Shown piece after piece: positions 40,659-47,541 of a DNA stretch of 47,541 nt. This DNA is from Saprospiraceae bacterium (lineage in GTDB: Bacteria; Bacteroidota; Bacteroidia; Chitinophagales; Saprospiraceae). The position numbers and the translations under genes were made by a program. The notes beneath the pieces were generated by a model, which was given only the letters and a program-made list of their open reading frames with translations, did not search any database and was not told where the DNA came from. Position 1 is the first letter of the stretch. The number at the start of each line of letters is the position of its first letter. The DNA lies in assembly GCA_026985735.1 (NCBI GenBank), contig JALSPW010000102.1, forward strand, positions 1 through 47,541, in the 5' to 3' direction.

Positions 40659-41153
40659 TTATTTCAATATTCCCGCTATATCTTTTTCAAGTGTATCTTG
40701 GGGAGATTCTATAATCCGGCCTATTTCTTTTCCATTTCTAAAGAAAATAAAAGTCGGAACATATTGAATATCATATATGTTTTTTTGATAATCAGGAGCT
40801 GCTTTTTTTCTGTCTAAAGCGATAAACTGAACATTTTTATAATCAAAACCAAGGTAATCAAGTAGTTTGATAAATCTTGGCACTTCTCTACGGCTATCAC
40901 TACACCATGAACCGAAAAATACTTTGATTTTGGTGCTTTTTATTTTGTCCTTTATGCCATATAATGTTTTTACATCTAATGTATAATTTTGATATTCATC
41001 TTCGTACCAGTCAGCATAAGGATCTTGCAAAAATGCGGCTTTGTTAATTTCTCCTAACATCATTTTATCTTGCGAAACAGATGTCGTCTCCTGAGAAAAT
41101 AAATTGAAACCTGAAAATAAAAGTAGAATTGAAAATAGATACAAGTTTTTCAT
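40659..41153 (-). CDS. Exported thioredoxin-fold protein with a CxxS active site
   Basis: A 164-residue exported protein. The signal peptide covers 1-20 (LLLFSGFNLFSQ). From about 60 onward it is a thioredoxin fold with the active-site stretch FFGSWCSDSRREVPRF: C84 is present, but the usual second cysteine is S87. The cis-proline loop IQYVPTFIFFRNGKEIGRI is intact. A monothiol CxxS site normally forms mixed disulfides or acts as an isomerase/adaptor rather than a full oxidoreductase. It is divergent from the gene at 41277 and upstream of, but separated from, DUF389. No -7 box is obvious. Confidence 0.87.
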   Translation of the reverse strand: MKNLYLFSILLLFSGFNLFSQETTSVSQDKMMLGEINKAAFLQDPYADWYEDEYQNYTLDVKTLYGIKDKIKSTKIKVFFGSWCSDSRREVPRFIKLLDYLGFDYKNVQFIALDRKKAAPDYQKNIYDIQYVPTFIFFRNGKEIGRIIESPQDTLEKDIAGILK

Positions 41154-41216
41154 AGTTTGGATTTTATAAATAATAACATAATTTTTGATAAAATATTATT
41201 TGTTTTATTTTTTATT

Positions 41217-41224
41217 TACCTTTG
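41217..41224 (+). promoter_or_regulatory. Promoter -7 box (TACCTTTG) of the CPBP-M1 operon
   Basis: Perfect TAnnTTTG box, 53 nt before the ATG at 41277. Its position rules against the longer open frame that starts at 41157. Confidence 0.65.
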
Positions 41225-41276
41225 TTTAATAAATCTGCAATATTTATTTGAGTTTACAAATACTAATAAGTTTATT

Positions 41277-41804
41277 ATGACATATTCAAAAATAATTAAT
41301 AAAGTTAAATCAATGAATTCCATTCTTAAAAATACGGAAAGTTATCGTAAAGAATGGAAGAAGAATAAAAAAAAGATGATTATCAATAATTTGGAAAAAA
41401 TAGTAAAAGAATCCGGATTGATAGCAGAAGTAATTGTTCATGACCAATTTGAAGGATTGGAAGCAATTTCGCTCACCACCGGAACAAAGGAAAGTGGTAT
41501 CTATGAAAAAGTGTCAAAAGCCGTGAAGAAACCTTTGATCAGGATAGGTGGAATGCTTATGTTCCAACAATTGTTTAACGGTAAAATATCTATATGGGTA
41601 AATTATCCTTATATAGAAGGAATCGGGGATCCCAAGGCTCCCAAGATGCTTGAAATAGTCCGGCCTCATGAATTGAAGGATGTAAATATACTGAGGTATG
41701 CGGAACAATTTATTGATGCCATTACTGAATGGGAAGATTATGATGATGACATACCTCCTGCTCCCGGAATTGGATTTAATCATCAGGCAGCTTCAATAAA
41801 ATAA
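41277..41804 (+). CDS. Conserved-looking protein of unknown function, first in CPBP-M1 operon
   Basis: A 175-residue soluble protein I do not recognise. The open frame extends 40 codons upstream to 41157, but a perfect promoter box lies inside that extension and its residues are not protein-like, so ATG 41277 (MTYSKIINKVK) is chosen. The body has a folded look: basic N-terminus, then SGLIAEVIVHDQFEGLEAISLTTG, RIGGMLMFQQLFNGKISIWVNYP, PHELKDVNILRYAEQFIDAI, and an acidic end with EDYDDDIPPAPG. No membrane segment or catalytic motif is seen. It lies 15 bp before the CPBP protease gene and is probably cotranscribed with it. Confidence 0.75.
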   Translation: MTYSKIINKVKSMNSILKNTESYRKEWKKNKKKMIINNLEKIVKESGLIAEVIVHDQFEGLEAISLTTGTKESGIYEKVSKAVKKPLIRIGGMLMFQQLFNGKISIWVNYPYIEGIGDPKAPKMLEIVRPHELKDVNILRYAEQFIDAITEWEDYDDDIPPAPGIGFNHQAASIK

Positions 41805-41819
41805 TTTAATAGGTATTTT

Positions 41820-42749
41820 ATGTTTTGTAAAAATGTTGAAAAGGGTAGAAATGGAATAGTCCATTATATATTTACTATTGTGTTCACGATATTTGGTTAT
41901 TTACTGGGACAAATACCTATGTTGATAGCCTTTTATTTTGCAATGAACAAATACAATGATATCGGGACAAATGCACTGTTGGAATTTCAGGGAAATCCGG
42001 ATTTTTCACTTTTTCATATTTCTTCAAATGAAGGCTTGTTTTTGATATTGCTCATTTTTATATTCGCTTTTGTTGCTTTAGCCCTTAGTATAAAATATAT
42101 TCATAAGAGAAAAGTAGTATCATTGATATCAAGTACAATGAAAATAGATTGGAATAGAATTCTCTGGAGTACAGGATTTTGGTTTTTATTGCTTTTATTA
42201 GTAGAAATTCTAACATATTTTAATCATCCTGATAGATATCATTTTAGAGCACCTGATTCTTCATTTATTGTTTTGTTATTGATTTGTTTATTTATTTTAC
42301 CGGTTCAGACTACATTTGAAGAAGTGTTTACTAGAGGATATATATATCAGGCTGTTTCATATAATACAAAAAATGTCTTTATGGGGTTTCTGGTGAGTAT
42401 AGTTATCTTTGCGTTTATGCACGGATTAAATCCCGAAACGGTAAAATATGGCTTTTGGCCGATGATGAGTTATTATATATCCGCCGCAATTTTGCTTGGT
42501 CTAATAGTGATTTTTGATGACAGACTTGAATTGGCTATAGGTGTACATACCGCTACAAATATATTTGGTGCTCTGATAGTGACTTATGAAGGGGCTGCTA
42601 TGCAAACGGATTCTTTGTTTATTAATTCTAAAATATCACCTGTGATTTTAGCTTTGGAAATAATAGTACTCGGAGCTATATTTTTATTTGTTTCATCTAA
42701 AAAATACCATTGGGATATTAAATCCATAGATTGGTTTTGTAAATATTAA
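41820..42749 (+). CDS. CPBP-family intramembrane metalloprotease
   Basis: A 309-residue polytopic membrane protein with about eight hydrophobic segments. The CPBP (Abi/CaaX protease-like) motifs are present: EEVFTR with E167, E168 and R172, and FMHGLNPE with H201, which together bind the catalytic metal; a later H lies in GVHTATNIFG. Family members cleave prenylated or other peptides within membranes or act in bacteriocin immunity; bacterial substrates are mostly unknown. It is second of three genes (15 bp after the first, 13 bp before the M1 peptidase), which suggests a peptide-processing unit. Confidence 0.92.
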   Translation: MFCKNVEKGRNGIVHYIFTIVFTIFGYLLGQIPMLIAFYFAMNKYNDIGTNALLEFQGNPDFSLFHISSNEGLFLILLIFIFAFVALALSIKYIHKRKVVSLISSTMKIDWNRILWSTGFWFLLLLLVEILTYFNHPDRYHFRAPDSSFIVLLLICLFILPVQTTFEEVFTRGYIYQAVSYNTKNVFMGFLVSIVIFAFMHGLNPETVKYGFWPMMSYYISAAILLGLIVIFDDRLELAIGVHTATNIFGALIVTYEGAAMQTDSLFINSKISPVILALEIIVLGAIFLFVSSKKYHWDIKSIDWFCKY

Positions 42750-42762
42750 TCAAAAGATAAAA

Positions 42763-44571
42763 ATGAAAATGAGAATTATACTTATTATAATAGCTGTTTT
42801 TTGTAATTCACATGTTTTTTTTGCGCAAAATACATCTTATTGGCAGCAAAAAGTAAATTATAATATGAAAATAGATATGGATGTTGTAAAACATCAATAT
42901 AGAGGTTCACAACATTTGGTTTATTTTAATAACTCACCGGATACGTTAAGAAAATTATATTATCATCTTTTTTATAATGCTTTTCGGCCTGGAAGTATGA
43001 TGGATATTAGAAATCAGTATTTGCCTGATCCCGATCGAAATCTCGATAAAACGATAAAGAATTTAAAATCTGATGAAATTGGTTTTGAGAAAATCCTAAT
43101 TTTAACTCAGAATGGAAAGAAAGTAAAATACAATATTGAAGAAACGATTTTAGAGCTTGAATTAAATACGCCTTTGTTGCCTAAGGATAGTACGATATTG
43201 GATATGATTTTTGAAGTACAGGTTCCCAAAATGTGTCGAAGAGCAGGAAGGGATAGTCCTCAAGGTATTGATTATAGTATGGCACAATGGTACCCGAAAC
43301 TTGCTGAATATGACTATATGGGCTGGCACGCCGATCAATATATAGGTAGGGAATTTTATGGCGTTTGGGGTGATTTTGATGTTACTATTGATATTGATAG
43401 TGATTATATAATTGCTGCCGGTGCTCATTTAATTGATAGGATATCACTTGGCAATAACAGGACAAGATATCATTTTAAATCTAAAAATGTACATGATTTT
43501 GTTTGGGCGGCAGATAGAGATTATACGGATTTTAGCCTGAAAACAAAGTCAGGGACGACACTTAATTTTTATTATCAGCAATCGGATAGACGAGACAGTA
43601 TATGGCATCAGGCCGGTAAGATAATTCTCACAGCATTTGATTTTATGAATGAGAGATATGGCAAATATCAATATGATACTTATTCTTTTATCGAAGGAGG
43701 AGATGGCGGTATGGAATATCCACTCGCTACACTGATAACAGGAAACAGATCTGTAAAAAGTCTTGTAGGTATATGGACACATGAGTTTATGCATAGTTGG
43801 TATCAAATGACATTGGCCACTAACGAAAGTATGTATCCATGGATGGATGAAGGTTTTACCAGTTTTGCTACGGTTGAAATTCTTGATTATTTAAATAATT
43901 TAGGCTTGATTAACCGAAAATTTCCGGATTTCCCGTTTGAAAAGGATTATCAAAAATGGAATAAATATATTGAATCACCATATAGAGAGCCTTTAAGTAC
44001 TCATTCTGACCATTACAATACAAATTATGCATATTGGGCTAATGCTTATACGGGAGGTGAAATATTTTTAAAACAATTGGAATATATTATTGGTAAAAAA
44101 TCATTTGACAAAGGATTGTTGTTATATTTTGATACATGGAAATTTAAACATCCCGGCCCCATTGATTTTATCAGGATAATGGAAAAAGTATCTGGATTGG
44201 AACTCGACTGGTATCTGGAGTATTTTGTTTATTCTATGAAATATCCTGATTATGCAATAGATACATTGACAGAACAAAAAGGGGGTGAATCAATTGTGAG
44301 ATTAATCAATAAAGGAAATTTTCCAATGCCTGTTGATGTTGAAATTCAATTTACAGATGGGACTGATATGTATTTCCACATACCTATGGATATGATGCTT
44401 GATAGTAAAAAAAGTGACTATTATAAATTTGAAATACTCCCGGTATGGAATTGGGTAAATCCATATTATGAGTTTTCTGTGGAAAAGAAACCGGAGAAAA
44501 TCAGTAAAATTATTATTGACCCTTCTAAAAGAATGGTTGATATAAACAGAGAAAATAATATCTACAAATAA
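42763..44571 (+). CDS. Exported M1-family metallopeptidase
   Basis: A 602-residue exported zinc aminopeptidase-like protein. The signal peptide covers 1-21 (HVFFAQ). The zinc motif HEFMHSW has H340, E341 and H344, with E363 in WMDEGF 19 residues after H344, as in HEXXH(X)18E. The substrate-anchoring GXMEN motif appears as GGMEY (315-319), the Asn being Tyr. An N-terminal beta domain (30-250) precedes the catalytic domain. The C-terminal part is short, so full ERAP-like domains are absent. It is the last gene in the CPBP operon, followed by convergent terminators. Probably trims peptides in the periplasm or at the surface. Confidence 0.93.
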   Translation: MKMRIILIIIAVFCNSHVFFAQNTSYWQQKVNYNMKIDMDVVKHQYRGSQHLVYFNNSPDTLRKLYYHLFYNAFRPGSMMDIRNQYLPDPDRNLDKTIKNLKSDEIGFEKILILTQNGKKVKYNIEETILELELNTPLLPKDSTILDMIFEVQVPKMCRRAGRDSPQGIDYSMAQWYPKLAEYDYMGWHADQYIGREFYGVWGDFDVTIDIDSDYIIAAGAHLIDRISLGNNRTRYHFKSKNVHDFVWAADRDYTDFSLKTKSGTTLNFYYQQSDRRDSIWHQAGKIILTAFDFMNERYGKYQYDTYSFIEGGDGGMEYPLATLITGNRSVKSLVGIWTHEFMHSWYQMTLATNESMYPWMDEGFTSFATVEILDYLNNLGLINRKFPDFPFEKDYQKWNKYIESPYREPLSTHSDHYNTNYAYWANAYTGGEIFLKQLEYIIGKKSFDKGLLLYFDTWKFKHPGPIDFIRIMEKVSGLELDWYLEYFVYSMKYPDYAIDTLTEQKGGESIVRLINKGNFPMPVDVEIQFTDGTDMYFHIPMDMMLDSKKSDYYKFEILPVWNWVNPYYEFSVEKKPEKISKIIIDPSKRMVDINRENNIYK

Positions 44572-44601
44572 AAAAAACCCTCTTTAGGGAAATAAAGAGG
44601 G
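44571..44601 (-). terminator. mdh terminator (possibly bidirectional)
   Basis: Perfect 9-bp arms CCCTCTTTA/TAAAGAGGG (44578-44586, 44593-44601) with a 6-nt loop. On the minus strand the hairpin is followed by seven or more T, as expected for the end of mdh. On the plus strand it directly follows the M1 peptidase stop. Confidence 0.8.
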
Positions 44602-44632
44602 CTTGAAAAAAAATACTCTGAAACTAATAAAG

Positions 44633-44650
44633 GTCAGTTTTAGTACTGAC
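44633..44650 (+). terminator. Second hairpin between the M1 gene and mdh
   Basis: Perfect 6-bp arms GTCAGT/ACTGAC with a 6-nt loop; an eight-T run starts nine bases later on the plus strand. It may be the plus-strand terminator for the CPBP-M1 operon. Confidence 0.5.
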
Positions 44651-44664
44651 GCTTAATGTTTTTT

Positions 44665-45597
44665 TTATTTTTGAAGATCATCATATACCTTCATTACTGC
44701 TTTGACATGATTTGCTGATGTATTCAATAATTCTTTTTCTTCATTATTTAAATCGATAGTAATCAATTTTTTTATTCCTTCTTTGCCTAGTTGAACAGGT
44801 ACTCCCAAATATACATTATCAAGATCATATTCTCCCTCCAGTTTTACACAACATGGGAAAATTCTTCCATCATCTTTGATTATGGATTCGACCATTTGTG
44901 CAGCAGCTGAGCCGGGAGCATACCATGCTGATGTCCCCATAAGTTTAACCAATTCACCACCACCTTTTTTTGTTCTTTCCACTAATCTGGTAATTGTTTC
45001 TTCATCCATCATATCTCTTAATGGGATACCTGCAATAGTTGTATATCTCGGTAGTGGTACCATAGTATCACCATGTCCTCCCATTAACAAAGACTGAATA
45101 TCCTTAGGTGAAACATTCAATTCTTCTGCTATAAATGATCTGAATCTTGCAGTATCCAAAACACCTGCCATACCGAAAACTTTATTTCTGTTCATGCCTG
45201 ATGCAGTATGTGCAGCATAGGTCATAACGTCCAATGGATTGGATACAATGATGATAATTGGATCTTTTGAATATTTCAATATAGATTCCGTAACGGTTTT
45301 TACTATTTTTGCATTTGTAGTGATTAAATCATCTCTGCTCATACCAGGTTTTCTCGGTATACCGGCAGTGATAACAACAACATCGGAATCTGCAGTATCT
45401 TTATAATCTTCAGTTCCTTTGAGTCTTGTAGAATAATATCCGATTGGAGATTGTTCCCATATATCCAAGGCTTTTCCTTTGGCCATATCGCCATAAATAT
45501 CAAGGAGTACTACTTGATTGACTATGTCTTTATGAGCTATTGCATCGGCTACTGTAGCGCCAACATGTCCTGCTCCTACTACTGTTACTTTTTTCAT
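44665..45597 (-). CDS. mdh: Malate dehydrogenase (LDH-like type)
   Basis: Oxidises malate to oxaloacetate with NAD in the TCA cycle. The 310-residue product has the Rossmann motif GAGHVG (8-13), the NAD-selecting acidic residue D33 in LLDI, and the substrate loop IPRKPGMSRDDL with R82 and R88, which marks malate rather than lactate specificity. R151 and the catalytic H175 (GGHGDTMVP) are present. Length fits the tetrameric LDH-like MDH seen in Bacteroidota. It is a single gene with a -7 box about 80 nt upstream and a strong terminator. Confidence 0.97.
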   Translation of the reverse strand: MKKVTVVGAGHVGATVADAIAHKDIVNQVVLLDIYGDMAKGKALDIWEQSPIGYYSTRLKGTEDYKDTADSDVVVITAGIPRKPGMSRDDLITTNAKIVKTVTESILKYSKDPIIIIVSNPLDVMTYAAHTASGMNRNKVFGMAGVLDTARFRSFIAEELNVSPKDIQSLLMGGHGDTMVPLPRYTTIAGIPLRDMMDEETITRLVERTKKGGGELVKLMGTSAWYAPGSAAAQMVESIIKDDGRIFPCCVKLEGEYDLDNVYLGVPVQLGKEGIKKLITIDLNNEEKELLNTSANHVKAVMKVYDDLQK

Positions 45598-45677
45598 TTG
45601 TATAATGTTTTTTATTATAAAATTAATTTGTCATTAAATTATTTGATTATAATCTAATATATCAAACAATTAATTAT

Positions 45678-45685
45678 ACAAAAAT
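45678..45685 (-). promoter_or_regulatory. mdh promoter -7 box (TATTTTTG)
   Basis: Minus-strand TAnnTTTG match 81 nt upstream of the mdh ATG. Confidence 0.5.
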
Positions 45686-45822
45686 ATTATTTTTTTTTGG
45701 AATAATTTTAAATAACGGTAAAGTATTTAATTTTAGAATTTTAATTTTTACGGAATATAAATTAAGCTATTTATAATGCTTGTTAATATACTCTGCTTTC
45801 GTATGTATAAAACGGGACTGCT

Positions 45823-46539
45823 TTAATGCACTAAAAGATTTTTGTACATCTGAACCGTATTATGAAGACCGTAATACAACGCATCACTTATCAAAGCATG
45901 TCCTATTGAAACTTCATCTAACCATGGAATATTTTCATTGAAATATTTTAAATTATCAAGGTTTAGATCATGGCCGGCATTTAATCCTAATCCGATTTTT
46001 TTTGCGATTTTAGCAGCTTTTATATAAAGGGATATTGCTTCTTTTTTGTTTTTAGAATATTTTTGTGCATAAGGACCGGTATACAATTCAATTCTGTCCG
46101 TACCTGTTTCTTTTGCGGCATAAACCAATTCTTCTACAGGGTTTAAAAATATTGAAACTCTTATTTTTTTTTCATGTAGTTGTTGTATGATATCTTTAAG
46201 TAAATTTTGGTTTTTAATTGTATCCCAACCGGTATTAGAGGTCAAAACATCCGGAGGGTCAGGAACCAATGTACATTGGTGTGGAGCATTGTCAATTACA
46301 AGTTTCATAAATCTATCGCTGGGAAATCCTTCGATATTAAATTCCGTAGTGACTATTTTTTTTAAAACAGGAATATCCGAATACAGGATATGTCTTTCGT
46401 CGGGTCTGGGATGAACAGTAATTCCATCGGCTCCATAATGTTCAATGTCTTGGGCAATTTTGAATATATCAGGTAAATTTCCTTCTCTTGCATTTCTTAT
46501 TAAAGCTATTTTATTGATGTTTACACTTAATTTTGTCAT
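45823..46539 (-). CDS. pdxJ: Pyridoxine 5'-phosphate synthase
   Basis: Condenses 1-deoxy-xylulose 5-phosphate with 3-amino-2-oxopropyl phosphate in the DXP-dependent vitamin B6 pathway. The 238-residue length is typical. Conserved blocks are LSVNINKIALIRNAR at the N-terminus, GADGITVHPRPDERHI (34-49 region), CTLVPDPPDVLTSNTGWD, DRIELYTGPYA and the C-terminal LGLNAGHDLNLDNL and VSIGHALISDAL, which carry the phosphate-binding residues. It is a single gene, divergent from the CPBP gene at the right edge. No pdxA is in the window. Confidence 0.97.
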   Translation of the reverse strand: MTKLSVNINKIALIRNAREGNLPDIFKIAQDIEHYGADGITVHPRPDERHILYSDIPVLKKIVTTEFNIEGFPSDRFMKLVIDNAPHQCTLVPDPPDVLTSNTGWDTIKNQNLLKDIIQQLHEKKIRVSIFLNPVEELVYAAKETGTDRIELYTGPYAQKYSKNKKEAISLYIKAAKIAKKIGLGLNAGHDLNLDNLKYFNENIPWLDEVSIGHALISDALYYGLHNTVQMYKNLLVH

Positions 46540-46655
46540 AGTGAATAATTTTACCAGTTTTTAATTGTGATTACTCATGTAGTAGATTTTTGAATAAATT
46601 AATATTTTTAATCAAAATGATTCCACTTAAGTAGTTACAATCTAAATAATAATTT

Positions 46656-46663
46656 TAAATTTG
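46656..46663 (+). promoter_or_regulatory. Promoter -7 box (TAAATTTG) of the right-edge CPBP gene
   Basis: TAnnTTTG match 17 nt before the TTG start at 46680. It includes an in-frame stop, which limits how far upstream the gene can start. Confidence 0.5.
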
Positions 46664-46679
46664 TTCAAAATTAAGCATT

Positions 46680-47541
46680 TTGAAAGTATTTTTTAGAATA
46701 TTATCGTTATTTATAATTTCTCAAATCTTTGGTTATCTGTTTGTGGTTTCTTCAATAGGCTTGTCTTTCAGCGAAATAAAGAATATAGAGAATTTTACTC
46801 CGGTGGAAATCGTAGATAAAATAGGCCTGTATTATTATATATTAATGAGTCAATTAACAGGAGTTTTGATACCTGCAATCTTGTATATCCTAGTTTATCG
46901 AAAAAAAAATGTGGATTTGAATACAGGATTTATTTTACCTAAACGAAATTCATATTTTATCTATGCTATATTTTTACTTTTTCTGTCATATCCTTTAATT
47001 CAGTTTTCAGCGGATTTGAATTCCAAAATGTTTTTTTCTAATTGGTTGTCAGATGAGAGTGAAATGATAGGAAGGATGACAATGGATATTTTAAAAATGA
47101 ACGGAATAGGAGAATTACTTAGAAATATAATTCTAGTTGGATTTCTACCTGCTATTGGAGAAGAGTTATTTTTTAGAGCTGGAATTCAAAAAGAGTTATT
47201 AGCATTTTTTAATAGGAAAGATTTTGCTATTATCCTGACTGCAATCATTTTTAGTGCTTTTCATCTGGAATTTGATGGATTTTTACCAAGATTTTTTCTG
47301 GGATTGATTTTAGGTTATACTTATTATTGGTCATCCAGTTTATGGGTGCCGGTTGTTATACATTTTATTAATAATTCGTTATTGATTATTACGGCATATT
47401 TTACAACTGACAACCTTGAGGAATTAGTGAATAACCAAAGTGTTGAACCAATACCTGTTTATATGCTTATGATGTCTGCAATCTCCGTGTTTGTAATACG
47501 TCATCAAATGTATAAAATGTACAAAGAAGATAAATTTGAGA
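46680..47541 (+). CDS. CPBP-family intramembrane protease, cut by the window edge
   Basis: An open frame of at least 287 codons runs off the right end. It starts with TTG at 46680 (MKVFFRILSLFII...), 17 nt after a promoter box; an in-frame TAA lies at 46656-46658. Several hydrophobic segments are evident. The CPBP motifs are IGEELFFRAG, with two Glu and Arg, and FSAFHLEFDGFLPRFFLGL with the metal-binding His, then WVPVVIHFINN with the last His. It is similar in type but not in sequence to the protease at 41820. No stop is reached, so the true length is unknown. Confidence 0.88.
   Translation, partial: MKVFFRILSLFIISQIFGYLFVVSSIGLSFSEIKNIENFTPVEIVDKIGLYYYILMSQLTGVLIPAILYILVYRKKNVDLNTGFILPKRNSYFIYAIFLLFLSYPLIQFSADLNSKMFFSNWLSDESEMIGRMTMDILKMNGIGELLRNIILVGFLPAIGEELFFRAGIQKELLAFFNRKDFAIILTAIIFSAFHLEFDGFLPRFFLGLILGYTYYWSSSLWVPVVIHFINNSLLIITAYFTTDNLEELVNNQSVEPIPVYMLMMSAISVFVIRHQMYKMYKEDKFE

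Noticed and set aside
41157-41276. N-terminal 40-codon extension (hydrophobic) of the gene at 41277
   Set aside because: A perfect -7 box at 41217-41224 lies inside it, and its residues reflect AT-rich non-coding DNA.

Overview
The window is a chromosomal segment from a member of the Bacteroidota. The DNA is very AT-rich. Many genes are preceded by the Bacteroidota -7 promoter box TAnnTTTG. Diagnostic gene content includes a TonB-dependent receptor with an N-terminal carboxypeptidase-like domain, a metalloprotease with a type IX secretion (T9SS) tail, OmpA lipoproteins, PspC, DUF6438 and DUF6580. A finer placement is not possible by eye. I see no prophage, CRISPR array, transposase or rRNA. 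The window is mostly housekeeping and envelope genes, broken up by non-coding islands that hold a small dispersed palindromic repeat.

Layout. 0-5.2 kb: condensin smc, a convergent membrane protein and a TlpA-like thioredoxin. 5.2-9.5 kb: tRNA-Arg(CCU), convergent with a four-gene operon. That operon encodes a DUF1858/DUF2249 protein, two tandem 12-TM heme-copper-oxidase/NnrS-like proteins and a SufT-like DUF59 protein, with every junction a 4-bp overlap. 9.5-12.4 kb: an ECF sigma factor operon whose second product joins an inner-membrane segment to an outer-membrane beta-barrel domain, followed by a lipoprotein. 12.4-14.7 kb: two coiled-coil/LEA-like proteins and two copies of the palindromic repeat. 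14.7-18.5 kb: rpsO-pnp, divergent from a CbpA/DnaJ co-chaperone. 18.7-22.2 kb: OmpA lipoprotein, M43 protease, DUF6438 lipoprotein, coaD. 22.6-29.1 kb: TonB receptor, then HerA-like ATPase, acyltransferase and pseudouridine synthase in one operon, then a PolB-like exonuclease. 29.5-35.5 kb: an unusual DASH-type photolyase/cryptochrome, PspC, DUF6580, pgi, a GH18-like hydrolase and a cupin, with repeats between the last three. 35.8-47.5 kb: a sortilin/BNR propeller protein, a DUF389 membrane protein, a thioredoxin-fold protein, an operon of unknown protein + CPBP protease + M1 peptidase, mdh, pdxJ, and a second CPBP protease cut by the right edge.

Points that stand out: (1) a family of about 16-17 bp palindromic arms (consensus near TTAGTGCCTGTCTATAA) at seven intergenic sites; one copy supplies the stop codon of pnp and others flank single genes. 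(2) The tandem 12-TM pair, in which the second copy has lost histidines kept by the first. (3) A photolyase homologue that keeps flavin residues but has replaced the five residues expected to hold the DNA lesion. (4) A one-polypeptide link between the outer membrane and an ECF sigma factor. (5) A probably leaderless smc mRNA. All readings are by eye; no database search was run.
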